Shown: piece after piece, positions 1 through 12,709 of the stretch | How the letters are laid out: each line of letters opens with the position of its first letter | How positions within the stretch are numbered: position 1 is the first letter of the stretch | DNA from: Elephas maximus indicus | Lineage: Eukaryota > Chordata > Mammalia > Proboscidea > Elephantidae | DNA: 64,000 bases | Direction: 5' to 3' | NCBI RefSeq assembly: GCF_024166365.1 | Contig: NC_064831.1 | Location: 25,844,768 to 25,908,767, forward strand | Position numbers and translations under genes: made by a program | Notes under the pieces: generated by a model | Database searches by the model: none | What the model was told of the DNA's origin: nothing | The model's input: the letters and a program-made list of their open reading frames with translations, nothing else

Positions 1-687
1 TGCATGCTGAAAGCATGCTGAGAAGCAGAGAATACCAGAAAGATGTTCACCTGTGTTTAATTGGCTATACAAAGGCATCCAACTGTGTGGATCATAACAA
101 ACTATCAGTAACAATGAAGAGAATGGAAATTCCAGAACACTTAATTGTGCTCATTCAGAACCTGTCCTCAGACTATGAAGCAGTCATTAGAATAGAACAA
201 GGGGATACCACATGCTTTGATGTCAGGAAAAGAGTGGCTCTGGATTGGGTCCTTTCACCATACCTATTCAATCTGTATGCTGAGCTAATAATCTGTGAAG
301 CTGGACTATATGAAGAATAAAACCACATCAGGATTGGAGGAAGATTCATTAACAACCTGTGACATGCAGATGGCACAACCCTGCTTGCTGGAAGTGAAGA
401 GGACCTGAAACACTTACTGATGAAGATCAAAGACCACAGCCTTCAGTATGGATTACACCTCAACATAAAGGAAACAAAAATCCTCACAACTAGACCAATA
501 AGCAACATTATGATAAACAGAGAAAATACTGAAATTGAAAAAGATTTCATTTTACTTGGATCACAATCAATGCCCTTGGAAGCAGCGGTCAAGAAATCAA
601 AGGACACGTTATATTGGGAAAATCTGCTGCAAAAGATCTCTTTAAAGTGTTAAAAATCAAAGATGCCACTTTAAGAACTAAGGTGGG
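1..687 (+). mobile_element. RTE-clade LINE, part 1 (reverse transcriptase fragment)
   Basis: This is the RT part of a degraded RTE (BovB-like) LINE, entering from the left edge. Residues such as CVDHNKL, LSPYLFNLYAE and IVLIQNL match the other RTE copies in this window. The catalytic YADD region near 355-375 reads HADG after an in-frame TGA, so it is inactive. The element stops at an LTR insertion and resumes after 1210 in the same orientation. Identification rests on comparison with the better copies at 24.7-27.0 and 30.7-33.8 kb. Confidence 0.9.
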
Positions 688-1210
688 TGTGATGGTTAAT
701 GTCGTGTGTCAATTTGGCGGGGACATGATTCTCAGCGGTTTGAGTCTGGCAGTTGTATGATGTTACAGTCACCTCCATGATGGGATGTACTGTGAGTGGC
801 CTATCAGTTGAAAAGGAATTCCCTTGGGCACGTGGCCTGCATCACATATAAGTGCACATTCTGGCAAGGCTTGTGGGCTTTTGGTCACTCTGGATCCTGC
901 AGCTGGCTCCTGTTTGTCTGACCTCCAGTTCTTAGGACTTGAGGTAGCAGCATACCTGTGGTCTTGCCTGCCGATCTTGGCATTAGTGGATCTTCACAGC
1001 CTGTGAGCAAGAGCCGTGCTCTCCGACCTGCCGGTCTTAGGTTTGCCAGCCCCTGTGGCTACGTGAATCAGGAGAAGCCTCTATACTGACCCATATCTTT
1101 GGGAGATTCCTGCCTCTACAACCATGTGAGCCATTTCCTTGACATAAATCTCTCTACGTATATATTTATACACTTTACTGGTCTTGCTTCACTAGAGAAT
1201 TCAACCTAAA
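688..1210 (+). mobile_element. Solo LTR, ERVL/MLT2-like, inserted in the RTE
   Basis: The block begins TGTGATGGTTAATG and contains 'tgtcaatttggcgggg'. It ends in an A/T-rich 'ataaatctctctacg' stretch and 'cactagagaattcaacctaaa', the layout of ERVL-type LTRs. Related copies lie at 27.5-28.7 kb (+) and 33.8-34.3 kb (-). RTE sequence is continuous on both sides, so the LTR inserted later. I could not fix the exact duplication. Confidence 0.75.
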
Positions 1211-1675
1211 TGTGTCTGACCCAAGCCATGGTATTTTCAAGTGCCTCATATGCATGTGAAAGCTGGACAATGAATAACAAAGACAGAAGAAGAATCGATG
1301 CCTTTGAATTATGGAGTTGCTGAAAAATATTAAATATACCACGTACCACCCAATGAATGAGCAAATCTGTCTTGGAAGAAGTACAGTCAGAATGCTTATT
1401 AGAAGTGAGGATGGTAAGACGTCGTCTCACATACTTTGGTCATGTTATCAGGAGTGGCGAGTCCCTGGAGAACAACATCATGCTTGGTAGAGTAGAGGGT
1501 CATCGAAAAAGAGGAAAACCCTCAACAAGATGGATTGACACAGTGGCTGCAACAATAGGCTCAAGAACAAAAATGACTGTGAGGATGGCGCAGGACCCAG
1601 CAGTGCTTTGTTGTGCTGTACGCAGGGTCACTACAAGTTGGAACCGCCTGGATGGCACCTAACAACAACAACAAC
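1211..1675 (+). mobile_element. RTE-clade LINE, part 2 (3' end)
   Basis: This continues the RTE of 1-687 from 'ctgacccaagccatgg' through the C-terminal coding part (visible peptide LTYFGHVIRSGESLE) to the diagnostic 3' terminus, an (AAC)n tail. The reading frame is broken. The same 3' sequence forms the tail of AfroSINEs. Confidence 0.9.
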
Positions 1676-1852
1676 ATGGTGCATGCACACCAACAGTATA
1701 ATTAATCAAAATAAGAGCAGCTGTCTTTGAATGACGGATTTTACGGCTGATCTTCAGTATCATTTTCTGTTGATATTTTTCGGTATTTAGTACAATGGAC
1801 ACATTTAAATTCTACTTCTGTAGTAAGGAATTTGATCTCACCTAAAAAGAGG

Positions 1853-2064
1853 GCTACGGCAACTGGGTGGCACAAATAGTTAAATGCTGGACTACTAGCC
1901 AAAACCTTCGTGGTTTGAATCCACCCAGCTGCGCCTCAGATGACAGGCCTAGCAATCTGCTTCAGAAAGGTCACAACCTTGAAAACCCTATGGAGCAGCT
2001 CTACTTCGTACACATTGGGTCACCATGAGTCAGAATGGACTCAATGGTAACTAACAACAACAAA
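1853..2064 (+). mobile_element. AfroSINE-type SINE (long form)
   Basis: It has a tRNA-like head with a degenerate box A ('gggtggcacaaatagtt') and box B ('ggtttgaatcc'). A middle segment and the RTE-derived tail 'gagtcagaatggactcaatgg' follow, ending in (AAC)n. A short AAAGAG repeat flanks it. The 1676-1852 interval before it shows nothing recognisable. Confidence 0.75.
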
Positions 2065-3683
2065 GAGAGTTCTGGCTTTTGTCCTGGCAACTGGGAAGTA
2101 AACTCTAAAGCCTTGGAATTTCCAGAGTGACAGACTGCCTTTGTGACTCACAGTGGGCCCCTCTGTCCACACCTGATAGTTTACACTAAAGAGGTGATAG
2201 AGTGGAAGCTGGTCACGCCAGAGAGACCCAACACGTGATTAAATTTGGGGCTTGTGTTAACATTAGACCAATATCCACAGGTAAATGGAAGCCCACTGCA
2301 GGAGGAAACACACAGAGTTAAAGCTGGTCATGCCAGAAAGACCCACCATGTGATCAGAGTTGGGGCTTCTGTTAACATTTAACCAATATCAACAGGTAAA
2401 TGGGAGCCCACTGCAGGAGGAATCACACAGAGTGGAAGCTGCTCATACCAGAAAGACCCACCATATGATCAGGGTTGGGGCTTCTGTTAACATTAGACCA
2501 AGATCAGCAGGTAAATGGAAGCTCACTGCAGGAGGAATCACACAGAGGGGAAGCTGGTCATGCCAGAAAGACCCACCATGTGATCAGAGTTGGGGCTTGT
2601 GTTAACATTAGACCAGTATCAACAGGCAAATGGGAGCACACTACAGGAGGAAACACACAGCTGCCCAGAGGGGGTCAGCTGATGAAACCACCTGTATGGA
2701 AATTAGGTGCGGGGGGGGGGTTCTTTGGTTACACACCTGCACTTTAACATTCAGCACCCAAAACGAAAAAATGACTTCGGGGCGCACACTCGAAGGCCAC
2801 ACACTAAGTTCACATGGGTTCCGAAGAAGGGGAGAATCAAAAAGAATGCAGACAGACCTGGGCTCAGGCTTCAATAGGATCCAAGGGGGTAGTACACTTC
2901 ATTTCCTGAGCTTAGGGGCTACTGGCTAATTTAAAACAAGTGGCAGGGAACTGGAAGGGGGGGCGGGGGTTGGGGTGCAAATTTGGCAAAAGAGGGCATG
3001 AGGTCCTCATCTGGGTTCCCAGGTATGACATGGGCTGGGGAAAGGTGGGGGAGCCAGCAAGGGGAGGAATTTTCTCTGGACTGTTATCTGGGATTTTGCA
3101 CATGGGTGTGAGGTGAGTTGATTAGGTAGGAGAGCAAGCCTGCTCTTCCGAAGTAAGTAAATTTTAAGCAGAGGCTCGAAGAAATGCCGAGGCATTTACA
3201 AAATGGAGTTTGGGTTTCTTATGACAGATCTTTGGGTCCCATGATACCACCCTGACTTAGGGGATGGGGAGCCAAGTGGAGGGCTGGAGTTTCAGCCACA
3301 TGGGCAGTAATTCAACAATCATGCCAAAGTGATGAAGACTCCCCCACCCCAAAAAGAACCTGGACACTGAAGCTCATGTAAGCATCCTGGCCTGGCAATA
3401 ATCCAAGGGTACTGGCATCACCAATGCCATCGATCACATCCTGAGCACGTGGAAGGTTGGCATTTGCAACCCTCCTACACTCTGACCTATGTGTCACTTC
3501 TTTGGTTTATTCTATGTTTTCTCTGTAAAAATGTGATCATGAGTATAATAGCTTCCATTGAGTTCTGAGAGCTTTTCTATACGGAACCCAAGGGTAGTTT
3601 TGGTAAACTCCCTAATTTGCAGCTGGTGTCAGAAGTCTTGGACTGATTTTGCAGTCTGGAGAACAGAGCCCATAAATAGAATT
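2065..3683. other. Gene-free stretch, possibly old LTR/ERV sequence
   Basis: No coding sequence is supported here. Apart from the 115-bp tandem repeat at 2196-2680, parts such as 3340-3650 read like a decayed mammalian LTR, but I cannot assign a family. G-rich runs occur at about 2709-2718 and 2957-2972. Confidence 0.4.
2196..2680. repeat. 115-bp tandem repeat, about four copies
   Basis: The marker AAGCTGGTCA (one copy AAGCTGCTCA) falls at 2207, 2321, 2436 and 2551, a spacing of 114, 115 and 115 bp. Units share 'agaaagacccaccatgtgat' and 'ggggcttgtgttaacatt'. Overlapping short ORFs here simply reflect the repeat. Confidence 0.9.
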
Positions 3684-3694
3684 TGGCTAACTAC

Positions 3695-3855
3695 AAAACA
3701 AAACAAAACAAACCCGTTGCTGCTGAGTTGATTCCAACTCCTAGTGACCCTATAGGAGAGAGCAGACAGGGTTTCCAAGGAGCACCTGGTGGATTCAAGC
3801 AGCCAACATTTGGTTAGCAGCCATAGCTCTTAACCACTACACCACTGGGGTTTCC
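3695..3855 (-). mobile_element. AfroSINE, minus strand, with 11-bp TSD
   Basis: Read on the minus strand it starts 'ggaaaccccagtggtgtagt' and ends with the RTE-like tail and an A-rich end. It is flanked by a perfect TGGCTAACTAC duplication at 3684-3694 and 3856-3866, which fixes both ends. Confidence 0.92.
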
Positions 3856-3905
3856 TGGCTAACTACGGTAGTACTTAATTTAAATTTCTTAAAAAAAAAG
3901 AATGA

Positions 3906-5181
3906 ATGAGGTGGTGCCAAGATGGCAGAATAACCAGACAATTCCGGTGATCCCTCTTACAACAAAGACTCAGAAAAACAAGTAAAAGACTTAGATTCAT
4001 GACAATCTAGGAGTTCTGAACATTAAAGGGAAAGTCAGAAAATGGACTGAGCAGCAGGGGGAGGGGAAGATGGTTCAGAGGTGGAGCAGAGTTACCGGAC
4101 CCGAATCGCCGGGATCCCGCAGGCACCATTCCCGGGAGTGGCTATGGAGGGCTGGTAGTAGTGTTCAGTTGCAGTTTCCTCAGGGAGAAACAGCCAGCGG
4201 CAGAGCCTACTCACACCTCTGGAACCAGAGAAGAATAGCGCTGCAGATAAAAGCTAAATACTTGAATATATTGTATTGCACCCCCCGTTCCTAAGCTGGC
4301 TTCAGGGGTTGTTGATTTCCCTAGGCCTCAGATAGGTAGTGTTCAGCATCCTGAGCCATTCTCCCAGCCTTGAAGAAGGAAGAAATTTCCAACTGGGGGA
4401 AAAGATAATTTGCCAGCTCCACTAATATGGGGAGCTCAGGACAGAAGGGGCTCCTGTCCAGGCATAAATGCTCTGTGGACTTTGGGTACCTTTCCCCGCT
4501 GCATGGACCTGAGTGGCACTATTTCAGGAGAACAGACCCCTGGGGGCAGACTACAACTGTTTCAGCTGTGCAGTGGAGAGGTGGGTGTTTGATGTTTGAC
4601 ACGGCTTTGCCCATTAAACAGGGTCCTCACCTACCCACATCAGGGGCCTAAGGACTGGTGGCTCCACTCACATCACCCAACCGACCATGACAGGGGTCCA
4701 AGGATAACTGGTACCTCCCAGTCCTTACAACCAAAAGCACTGGGTGCCCATGGTCCATCTGCAGAACCCGCCAACCTGTATCCTCTAGGGAATGGGGATG
4801 CACGTTCCTTACAGACACTAGGGGGAAGGTTATCAGCCCCTGCCTTGTTCAGAACGTGACCCCATGCTTCAACCAGATACCGGTACCTACACCAATCACC
4901 CCTGCCCCTCTAAGACTGGAGGACAGAGCCTGCACCATACACTTTATGAACAGCTACCAGGACACCTGAGCTGAAGTCATACAAGAAAAGTGTATGGACT
5001 CCTAGGCTGATATACCTGATAACAGCTCTAGCCATCTGGTGACAAGGCGTTAGAACTTCAAAGGTGAAAATAATCAAGCTAACTCACTCATGCAACCTAT
5101 TTGGGCATATCAAAACAAAACAAAGCAAAAAGCTAGGACACTGTAAGCAAACATAAAATAAACTAATACAATAACTTATAG
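3906..5181 (+). other. L1 5' UTR
   Basis: This is the untranslated leader of the L1, beginning with the conserved 'ccaagatggcagaataacc'. It normally holds the internal Pol II promoter of L1. Short ORFs in it (for example 4070-4294 and 4410-4592) have no recognisable product. A copy of its first ~100 bases recurs at 22950-23054. Confidence 0.75.
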
Positions 5182-6160
5182 ATGGCTTGGAGACAACAGT
5201 CAATATCAAATCACATAAAGCAGCAGACCATGATCGCTTCAATAAGCTCTCAAAACAAAGAATCAACGGATCTTCTGGATGAAGGTGCCTTCCTGGAATT
5301 ACTGGATGCACAATACAAAAAGTTAATATACAGAACTCTTCAAGACATCAGGAACAATATTACAAAGGAGAAAGGCAATACACAGAACACGCCAAGGAAC
5401 ACACAGAATAAGAAGCTGAAGAAATTAAAAGGTTATTCAAAAACAAAATGAAAAATTTAATAAGCTGCAAGAATCCATAGAAAGGGGCATTCAGAAATTC
5501 AGAAGATTACAATATTATAAAACTAGACAACTCAATAGAAAGTCAGAGGAGCAGAATTGAGCAAGTGGAAGGTGGACTTGGTGAGATTGAAGATACATTT
5601 GAAGAAAAATCAGATAAAAGAATTTTTAAAAATGAAGAAACCTTAAGAATCATGTGGGACTCTATCAAGAGAAACAACCTATGAGTGATTAGAATACCAG
5701 AACTGGGAAAGATACCAGAAAATACAGAGAGAATTGTTGAAGACTTGTTGGCAGAAAACTCCCCTGATATTGTGAAAGATGAGATCTATCCAAGATGCTC
5801 ACTGAACTCCACATAAGGTAGCTCTTAAAAGAATATCACCAGGACATATTAATAATTTTAACAGCAGCTAGGGATAAAACAAAAAGTCACCTATAAAGGA
5901 CAGTCAATACGAATAAACTCGGACTAGTCGGCAGAAACTATACAAGCAAGAAGGCAATGGGATGACTTATACAAAGCATTGAAAGAAACAACTGCCACCC
6001 AGGAATCATATATCCAGCAAAACTGTCTCTCAAATGTGAAGGTGAAATTAGGACATTTTCAGATAAACAGAAGTTTAGGGAATTTGTAAAAACAAAACTA
6101 AAACTACAAGAAATACTAAAGGGAGTTCTTTGGTTAGAAAATCAGTAGTATCAGGTAACA
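5182..6160 (+). pseudogene. L1 ORF1 (RNA-binding chaperone), broken
   Basis: ORF1p is the trimeric RNA-binding protein that coats L1 RNA. An ATG at 5182 opens 89 codons (MAWRQQSISNHIKQQ...) that stop at 5451. Coding similarity then continues in shifted frames. VEDLLAENSPDIVKDEIY is visible near 5740-5790, and the conserved C-terminal block 'YPAKLSLKCEGEIRTFSDK' near 6010-6070. Multiple stops and shifts abolish function. The exact 3' limit is approximate. Confidence 0.8.
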
Positions 6161-6594
6161 ACCCAAGACTAGAACACTGGACAGAGCAATCAGATGTCAA
6201 CACAGACAGGGAAATCACAGAAATAAATCAAGATAAAAAAACTGCTCAAAACAGGTAAATAGCGATGTCATTATATAAATGAAGACCACATTAAAATAAA
6301 GAGGAACTAAGAAATGTAGTCATACATCTTTCATATGGAGAGGAAGACAAGGTGATACAAAGAAAAAAAAATTTAGGTTTAAACTTAGAAAAATAGGGGT
6401 AAATATTAAGGTAACCAAAAAAAAGGAGACTAAAATCCTATTACCCAAATGAAATACAAGAAAAAAAATAGAGATTCCACAGAAATAAAATCAACAAAGA
6501 TGAATAAGAGGAGAAGACAATACACAAACTACTCAGCACAAAAAATTAAGTGGGAAACAGAAACTGCCAACAACACACAAAAAAAGACATCAAA

Positions 6595-9500
6595 CTGACA
6601 GCACTAAACTCATACCTATCCACAATAACACTGAACGTAAATGGACTAAATGCACCAATAAAGAGACAGAGGGTGGCAGAATGGATTAAAAAACAGGATC
6701 TGTCTATATGCTGCCGACAAGAGACACACCTTAGATTTAGAGACACAAACAAACTAAAACACAAAGAATGGGGAAAAAAATGTATCAACCAAACAACAAT
6801 AAAAAAAAGGGCAGAGTGGCAATGTCAATCTCTGACAATATAGTCTTTAAAATCAAATCCACCACAAACGATAAGGAAGGACACTATATAATGATTAAAG
6901 GGGCAATATACCAGGAGAATACAACCATATTAAATATTTATGCACCCATTGACAGGGCTGCAAGGTACATAAAACAAACTCTAACAGCACTGAAAAGTGA
7001 GATGGACAGCTCCACAATAATAGTAGACTTCAACACAGCACTTTCATTGAAGGACAGGAGATCCAGAAAAAAAGCGTAATAAAGACATGGAAGATCTAAA
7101 TGCCACAATCAACCAACTTGACTTCATAGACATACACAGAACACTCCATCCAGTACCAGCCAAGTATACTTTCTTTTCTAGTGCACATGGAACATTCTCT
7201 AGAATAGACCACATATGAGGGCATAAAGCAAGCCTTAGCAGAATCCAAAGTACTGAAATATTACAAAGCATCTTCTCTGACCATGAGGTCATAAAACTAG
7301 AAATCAACAACAGAAAAATCAGGGAAAAGAAATCAAACTCTTGGAAACTGAACAATACCCTGCTCAAAAACAACTGGGCTAAAGAACACATTAAGGATGG
7401 AATAAAGAAATTCTTAGAATCAAAAGAGAATGAAAATACTTCCTATCAGAACCTTTGGGACACACTGAAAGCAGTGCTCAGAGGTGAATTTATATCAATA
7501 GATGCATCCATACAAAAATAAGAAAGGGCCCAAATCAAAGAATTATCCCTACAAGTTAAATAAATACAAAGAGAGCAACAAATGAAACTCTCAGACACCA
7601 GAAGAAAGCAAATAATATAAATTAGAGCAGAATTAAATGAATTACACAGCAGAAAATCAATTCAAGACCAAAAGCTGGTTCTCTGAAAAAATTTAACGAA
7701 ATTGATAAACCATTGGCCAAACTGACAAGAGAAAAACAGGAAAGGAAACACATAACTCAAATAAGAAATGAGATGAGCAATACACAACAGACCCAGCTGA
7801 AACTAAAAGGATCATATCAGATTACTATGAAAAACTGTACTCTAACAAATTTCAAACCTAGAAGAAATGGATGAATTCCTAGAAAGACACTACCTACCTA
7901 AACTAACACAAACAGAGGTAGAACAAATAAATAGACCCATAACAAAAAAAGAGATTGAAAAGGTAATCAAAAAACTCCCAACAAAAAAAAGCCCCAGCCC
8001 AGACTACTTCACTGCAGAGCTCTACCAAACTTTCAGAGAAGAGTTAACACCACTACTACTAAAGGTATTTCAGAGCATAGAAAGGGATGGAATGCTCCCA
8101 AACTCATTCTATAAAGCCAGCATATCCCTGATACCAAAACCAGGTAAAGACACCACAAAAGAGAAAATTACAGACCTATAACCCTCATGAACTTAGATGC
8201 AAAAATCCTCAACAAAATTTTATCCAATAGTATTCAGCAACATATTAAAAAAATAATTCACCATGACCAAGTGGGATTCATACCAGGTATGCAGGGATGG
8301 TTCAACATTAGAAAAACAATTAATGTAATCCATCATATAAATAAAAACAAAACACAAGAACATGATCTTATCAATAGATGCATAATAGGTATTTGACAAA
8401 GCTCAACACAGATTCATGATAAAATCTCTCAACAAAATAGGAATAGAAGGAAAATTCCTCAACATAATAAAGGGCATTTATACAAGGCCAATAGTCAACA
8501 TCATCCCAAATGAAGAGAGTCTGAAAGCATCCCCCTTGAGATCAGGAACCAGTTAAGGATGCTTTTTATCACCGCTCTTATTCAAAATTGTGCAGGAGGT
8601 CCTAGCCAGAGCAATTAGGCTAGATAAAGAAATAAAAGGCGGACAGATTGATAAGGAAGAAGTATAAGTATCTCTATTTGCAGATGACATGATCTTATAC
8701 ACAGAAAACCCTAAGGAATCCTCAAGAAAACTACTGAAACTAATAGAAGAGTTCAGCAGAGCATCAGGATACAAAATAAACGTACATAAATCAGTTGGAT
8801 TCCTCTATGCCAACAAAAAGAACATCGAAGAGGATAGCACCAAATCAATACCATTTAAGTAGCCCCCAAGAAGATAAAACACTTAGGAATAAATCTTACC
8901 ACAGACTCAGAAGACCTTTACATACAAAACTACAAGATACTACTGCAAGAAACCAAAAGAGACCTATGTAAGTGGAAAAACATACCTTGATCGTGGATAC
9001 AAGGACTTAACATTGTAAAAATGTCTATTCTACCAAAAGCGATCTATAGATACAATGCAATTTCGATCCACATTTCAACTACATTTTTTAATGAGACAGA
9101 GAAACAAATCGCAAGCTTCATATGGAAGGGAAAAGGCCCCGGATAAGTAAAAAAAAAAAGAAAAAAAGCATTACTGAAAAAGAAGAAGTAAGTGGAAGGC
9201 CTCACTCTACCTGATTTTAGAACCTATTATATCACCACAATAGTCAAAACAGCCTGGTCCTGGTACTACAACAGATACATAGACCAATGGAATAGAATTG
9301 AGAATCCAGACATAAATCCACCCACATATGAGCAGCTAATGTTTGACAAAGGCCCAAAATCAGTTAAATGGGGGAAAAGATAGTCTAACAAATGGTGCTG
9401 CAAAAAAATGAAGGAAGACCCATACCTCTCACCATGCACAAAAACTAACTCAAAATGGATCAAAGACCTAAATATAAAATCTAAAACGATAAAGATCATG

Positions 9501-10385
9501 GAAGAACAAATACACACAACACTAGGAGCACTAATAGAGGACATAAACAGTACACAAACGACTACTAACAATGCAGAAGAGAAACTAGATAACTGGGAGC
9601 TCCTAAAAATCAAACACCTATGCTCATCCAAAGACTTCACCAAAAGAGCAAAAAGATTACCTACGGACTAGGAAAACGTTTTTAGCTATGACATTTCTGA
9701 TCAGCGTCTGATCTCTAAAAGCTACATGGTACTGTAAAAACTCAACTACAGAAAGACAAATAACCCAATTAAAAAATGGGCAAAGGATATGAACAGGCAC
9801 TTCACTAAAGAAGACATTCAGGTTGTTAACAGATATACGATGAAATGCTCACTATCATTACCCATTAGAGAAATGCAAATCAAAACTACATTGAGATTCC
9901 ATCTCACTCCAATAAGGCTGGCATTAATCCAAAAAACACAAAATAATAAATGTTGGAGAGGTTGTGGAGAGGCTGGAACACTTATATACTGCTGGTGGGA
10001 ATGCAAAATGGTACAACCACTTTGGAAATCAATTTGATGCTTCCTTAAAAAGCTAAAAATAGAACTACCATACAATTCAGCAATCCCACTCCTTGGAACA
10101 TATCCTAGAGAAATAAGAGCCTTTACATGAACAGATATATGCACACCCATGTCCACTGCAGCACTGTTTACAGTAGCAAAAAGATGGAAGCAACCAAGGT
10201 GCCCATCAATGGATGAATGGATAAATAAATTATGGTATGTTCACACAATGGAATACTACGCATCGATAAAGAACAGTGATGAATCTGTGAAACATTTCAT
10301 AATATGGAGGAATCTGGAAGGCATTATGCCGAGCTCAATTAATCAGTTTCAAAAGGACAAATACTGTATAAGACCACTATTGTAA
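6595..10385 (+). pseudogene. L1 ORF2 (endonuclease-reverse transcriptase), broken
   Basis: ORF2p nicks target DNA and reverse-transcribes L1 RNA. The endonuclease start region is clear (NVNGLNAPIKRQRVAEWI, then QETHL near 6720), but the expected ATG is CTG at 6595. Endonuclease residues such as VDFNTALS follow near 7025. The RT core motif FADD is kept at about 8680 (LFADDMILY), yet a stop codon lies a few residues upstream. The C-terminal cysteine motif near 9950-10010 ([19 protein letters not shown]) has Tyr where the usual CCHC His sits. About ten stops or frameshifts break the frame, so it is a fossil. Confidence 0.88.
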
Positions 10386-11400
10386 GAACTGGAGAAACAG
10401 TTTACAGAGAAGAAAATATTCTTTGATGGTTACGGGATGGGGGGAGGGAGTGAGAAAGGGAGAGGGGTATTCACTAATTATACAGTACATAAGAGCTATT
10501 TTAGGTGAAGGGAAAGACAGCACACAGTACAGGAGAGGTCAGCACAACTGGACTAAACCAGAAGCAAAGAAGTTTCCTGAACAAACTGAAAGCTTCGAAG
10601 GCCAGCATAGCAGGGCTTGGGGTTTGGGGGCCATGGTTTCAGGGGACATCTAAGGCAATGTGGCATAATAAAATCTATTAAGAAAACATTTTGCATCCCA
10701 CTTTGGTGAGTGGTGCCTGGGGTCTAAAATGCTAGGAAGAGGCCATCTAAGATGCATCAATTGGTCTCAACCCACCTGGGGCCAAAGAGAATGAAGAACA
10801 CCAAAGACAGAAGGTAACTATGAGCCCAAGAGACAAAAAGGGCCACATAAACCAGGGACTACATCAGTCTGAGACCAGAAGAAGTAGATGGTGCCTGGCT
10901 ACAATCGATGACTGCCCTGACAGGGAATACAACGGAGAACCCTGAGGGAGCAGGAAGCAGTGGGATCCAGGCCCCAAATTCTTGTAAAGAGACCAGACTT
11001 AATGGTCTGACTGAGACTACAAGCAACCCGGCAATCATGGTCCCCAGACCTTCTGTTAGCCAAAGACAGGAACCATTCCCAAAGCCAACTCTTCAGACAG
11101 GGACTGGACTGGACAAGAGGATAGCAAATGATACTGGCAAAGAATGAGCTTTTTGGATCAAATAGACACATGAGGCTATGTTGGCATCTCCTGTCTAGAG
11201 GGGAGATGAGAGGGCAGAGGGGGTCAGAAGCTGTCCGAATGGACAGGCAAAGAGAGAGTGGAGGGAAGGAGTGTGCTGTCTCATTAGCGGAAGAGCAATT
11301 AGGAGTATTTTTTTTAGCAAGGTGTACATAAATTTTTGTATGAGAGACTGACTTGATTTCTAAACTTCCACTTAAAGCACAATAAGAAAAGAAAAAAAAA
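10386..11400 (+). other. L1 3' UTR, first copy
   Basis: This untranslated part follows ORF2 and ends with an A-rich tract (about 11385-11400). It holds 'gaaaatattctttgatggtt' and 'catcccactttgg', both repeated in the second copy downstream. ORFs inside it (10423-10653, 10908-11147, 11128-11331) are chance openings. Confidence 0.8.
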
Positions 11401-11851
11401 GAACTCGAGAAATCATTTAAACAGAGAAGAAAATATTCTTTGATGGTTAAGGGAGTAGGGAGGAAGAGAGAGGTGTTTTCACTAGATAGTAGATAAGAAC
11501 TATTTTCGGTGATGGGAAGGCAATACAGGCGAGGTCAGCACAACTGTACTAAACCAAAGGCAAAGAAGTTTCCTGAATAAACTGAAAGCTTTGAAGGCCA
11601 GTGTAGCAGGGGTGGGGGTTTCGGTACCCTGGTTTCAGGAGACATCTAAGTCAATTGGCATAATAAAACCTATTAAGAAAACATTCTGCATCCCACTTTG
11701 GAGAGTGGCATCTGGGGTCTTAACAATGCTAGCAAGTGCCCACCTAAGATGCATCAATTGGTCTCAACCCACCTGGAGCAAAGCAGAATGAAGAACACCA
11801 AAGACACAAAGTAATTATGAGACAGAAAGGGCCATATAAACTAAAAAAAAA
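11401..11851 (+). repeat. L1 3' UTR, second partial copy
   Basis: Bases from about 11411 repeat 10395-10860 ('gaaaatattctttgatggtt', 'gccagtgtagcaggg', 'catcccactttgg', 'catcaattggtctcaaccc'). The copy ends early, at 'gccatataaac', in an A-run. It lacks roughly the last 500 bases of the first copy. Confidence 0.85.
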
Positions 11852-11979
11852 AGAATGAAGTTGCTCCTGGGACATTTGTGTGGATTACAGGGGAAATCAA
11901 CAGACCGCCCATTACAGCATCCCCACCGCAATGAGAACCTACAGTGAACAAACAGTGCCTTCATTTTCTATTAAGATCA

Positions 11980-12066
11980 CAGCCAAGAAAACCCTATGGA
12001 ACAGTTGTAGTCTGCAACACATGGGGTGGGCATGAGATGGAATCAACTCGATGGCAACTGGCAACA
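11980..12066 (+). mobile_element. AfroSINE 3' fragment
   Basis: The tail segment runs from 'aaaccctatggaacagt' through 'agatggaatcaactcgatgg' to CAAC. The tRNA-like head is missing. The surrounding 11859-12310 holds nothing else I recognise. Confidence 0.7.
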
Positions 12067-12310
12067 GATAAAATTAAACATGAAGATAAAACAGTCACAT
12101 TTAAGAATGCACATAAAAATGTATGTTGGAAATATGAGTAAAAGGAAACATTCAAATTCAAAGAAAAACTGATTAATCATTAAGCTTGAAGAGAAAAATG
12201 AAAAACAATTCCCACCGAAATTGCCACATCTGCAATGCAATAAAACATAGTAAGCATATTGAGGATTTAGTATATCTAAATTAGTGAATAAGAAGCCCTA
12301 ATGGCACAAT

Positions 12311-12484
12311 TAGGAGCCCTGGTGGCACAGTGGTTAAACACTTGGCTGTTAAACTGAAGGCTGACAGTTCAAACCCAAGACCAGGTGACCTGCCCCCATA
12401 AAGATTACAACCCATGGGACAGTTCTACTCTGTCATATGGTGTCATCATCAGTCAGAATCGACTGGAGGGCACATAATAACTAC
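12311..12484 (+). mobile_element. AfroSINE
   Basis: The head is 'aggagccctggtggcacagt', the box B-like part is 'acagttcaaaccc', and the tail is 'gtcagaatcgactggaggg'. A short 'agccctaatggcacaa' lies just upstream at 12295, probably a remnant of a similar head. Confidence 0.85.
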
Positions 12485-12709
12485 AGATCAGTGAATACAA
12501 ACTGAACTTTTATCACAGGCACTTGGATACAGTGACTGAACATTCATCAAATATGACCATGTAGTGAGTCACAAGGTAAATATCAGCAAATTTCAAATAA
12601 GATGATATCTCACTATATTTAACAATTTCAAGGACCGAATATTGTGTTGTCTTCAACTAGAAATAAAACTGTGAAACAATCTCAAAAAAAAGGAAGATTA
12701 GGTAGGCCA

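Larger units (their letters stand above)
3906..11851 (+). mobile_element. L1 LINE, near full length, inactivated, doubled 3' UTR
   Basis: The element carries a 5' UTR (starting near 'gaggtggtgccaagatggc'), broken ORF1 and ORF2, a 3' UTR, an A-rich tail at about 11385-11400, then a second partial copy of the 3' UTR ending in another A-run. The flank before the element is an A-run plus GAATGA (3891-3905). The same A-run plus GAATGA follows the second tail (11843-11858). One TSD pair therefore brackets the whole 7.9 kb, including the duplicated 3' UTR. Many stops and frameshifts make it non-autonomous. Confidence 0.9.

Noticed and set aside
6550-10385. Active L1 protein
   Set aside because: The start codon is lost and many stops and frameshifts occur, despite the kept FADD motif.
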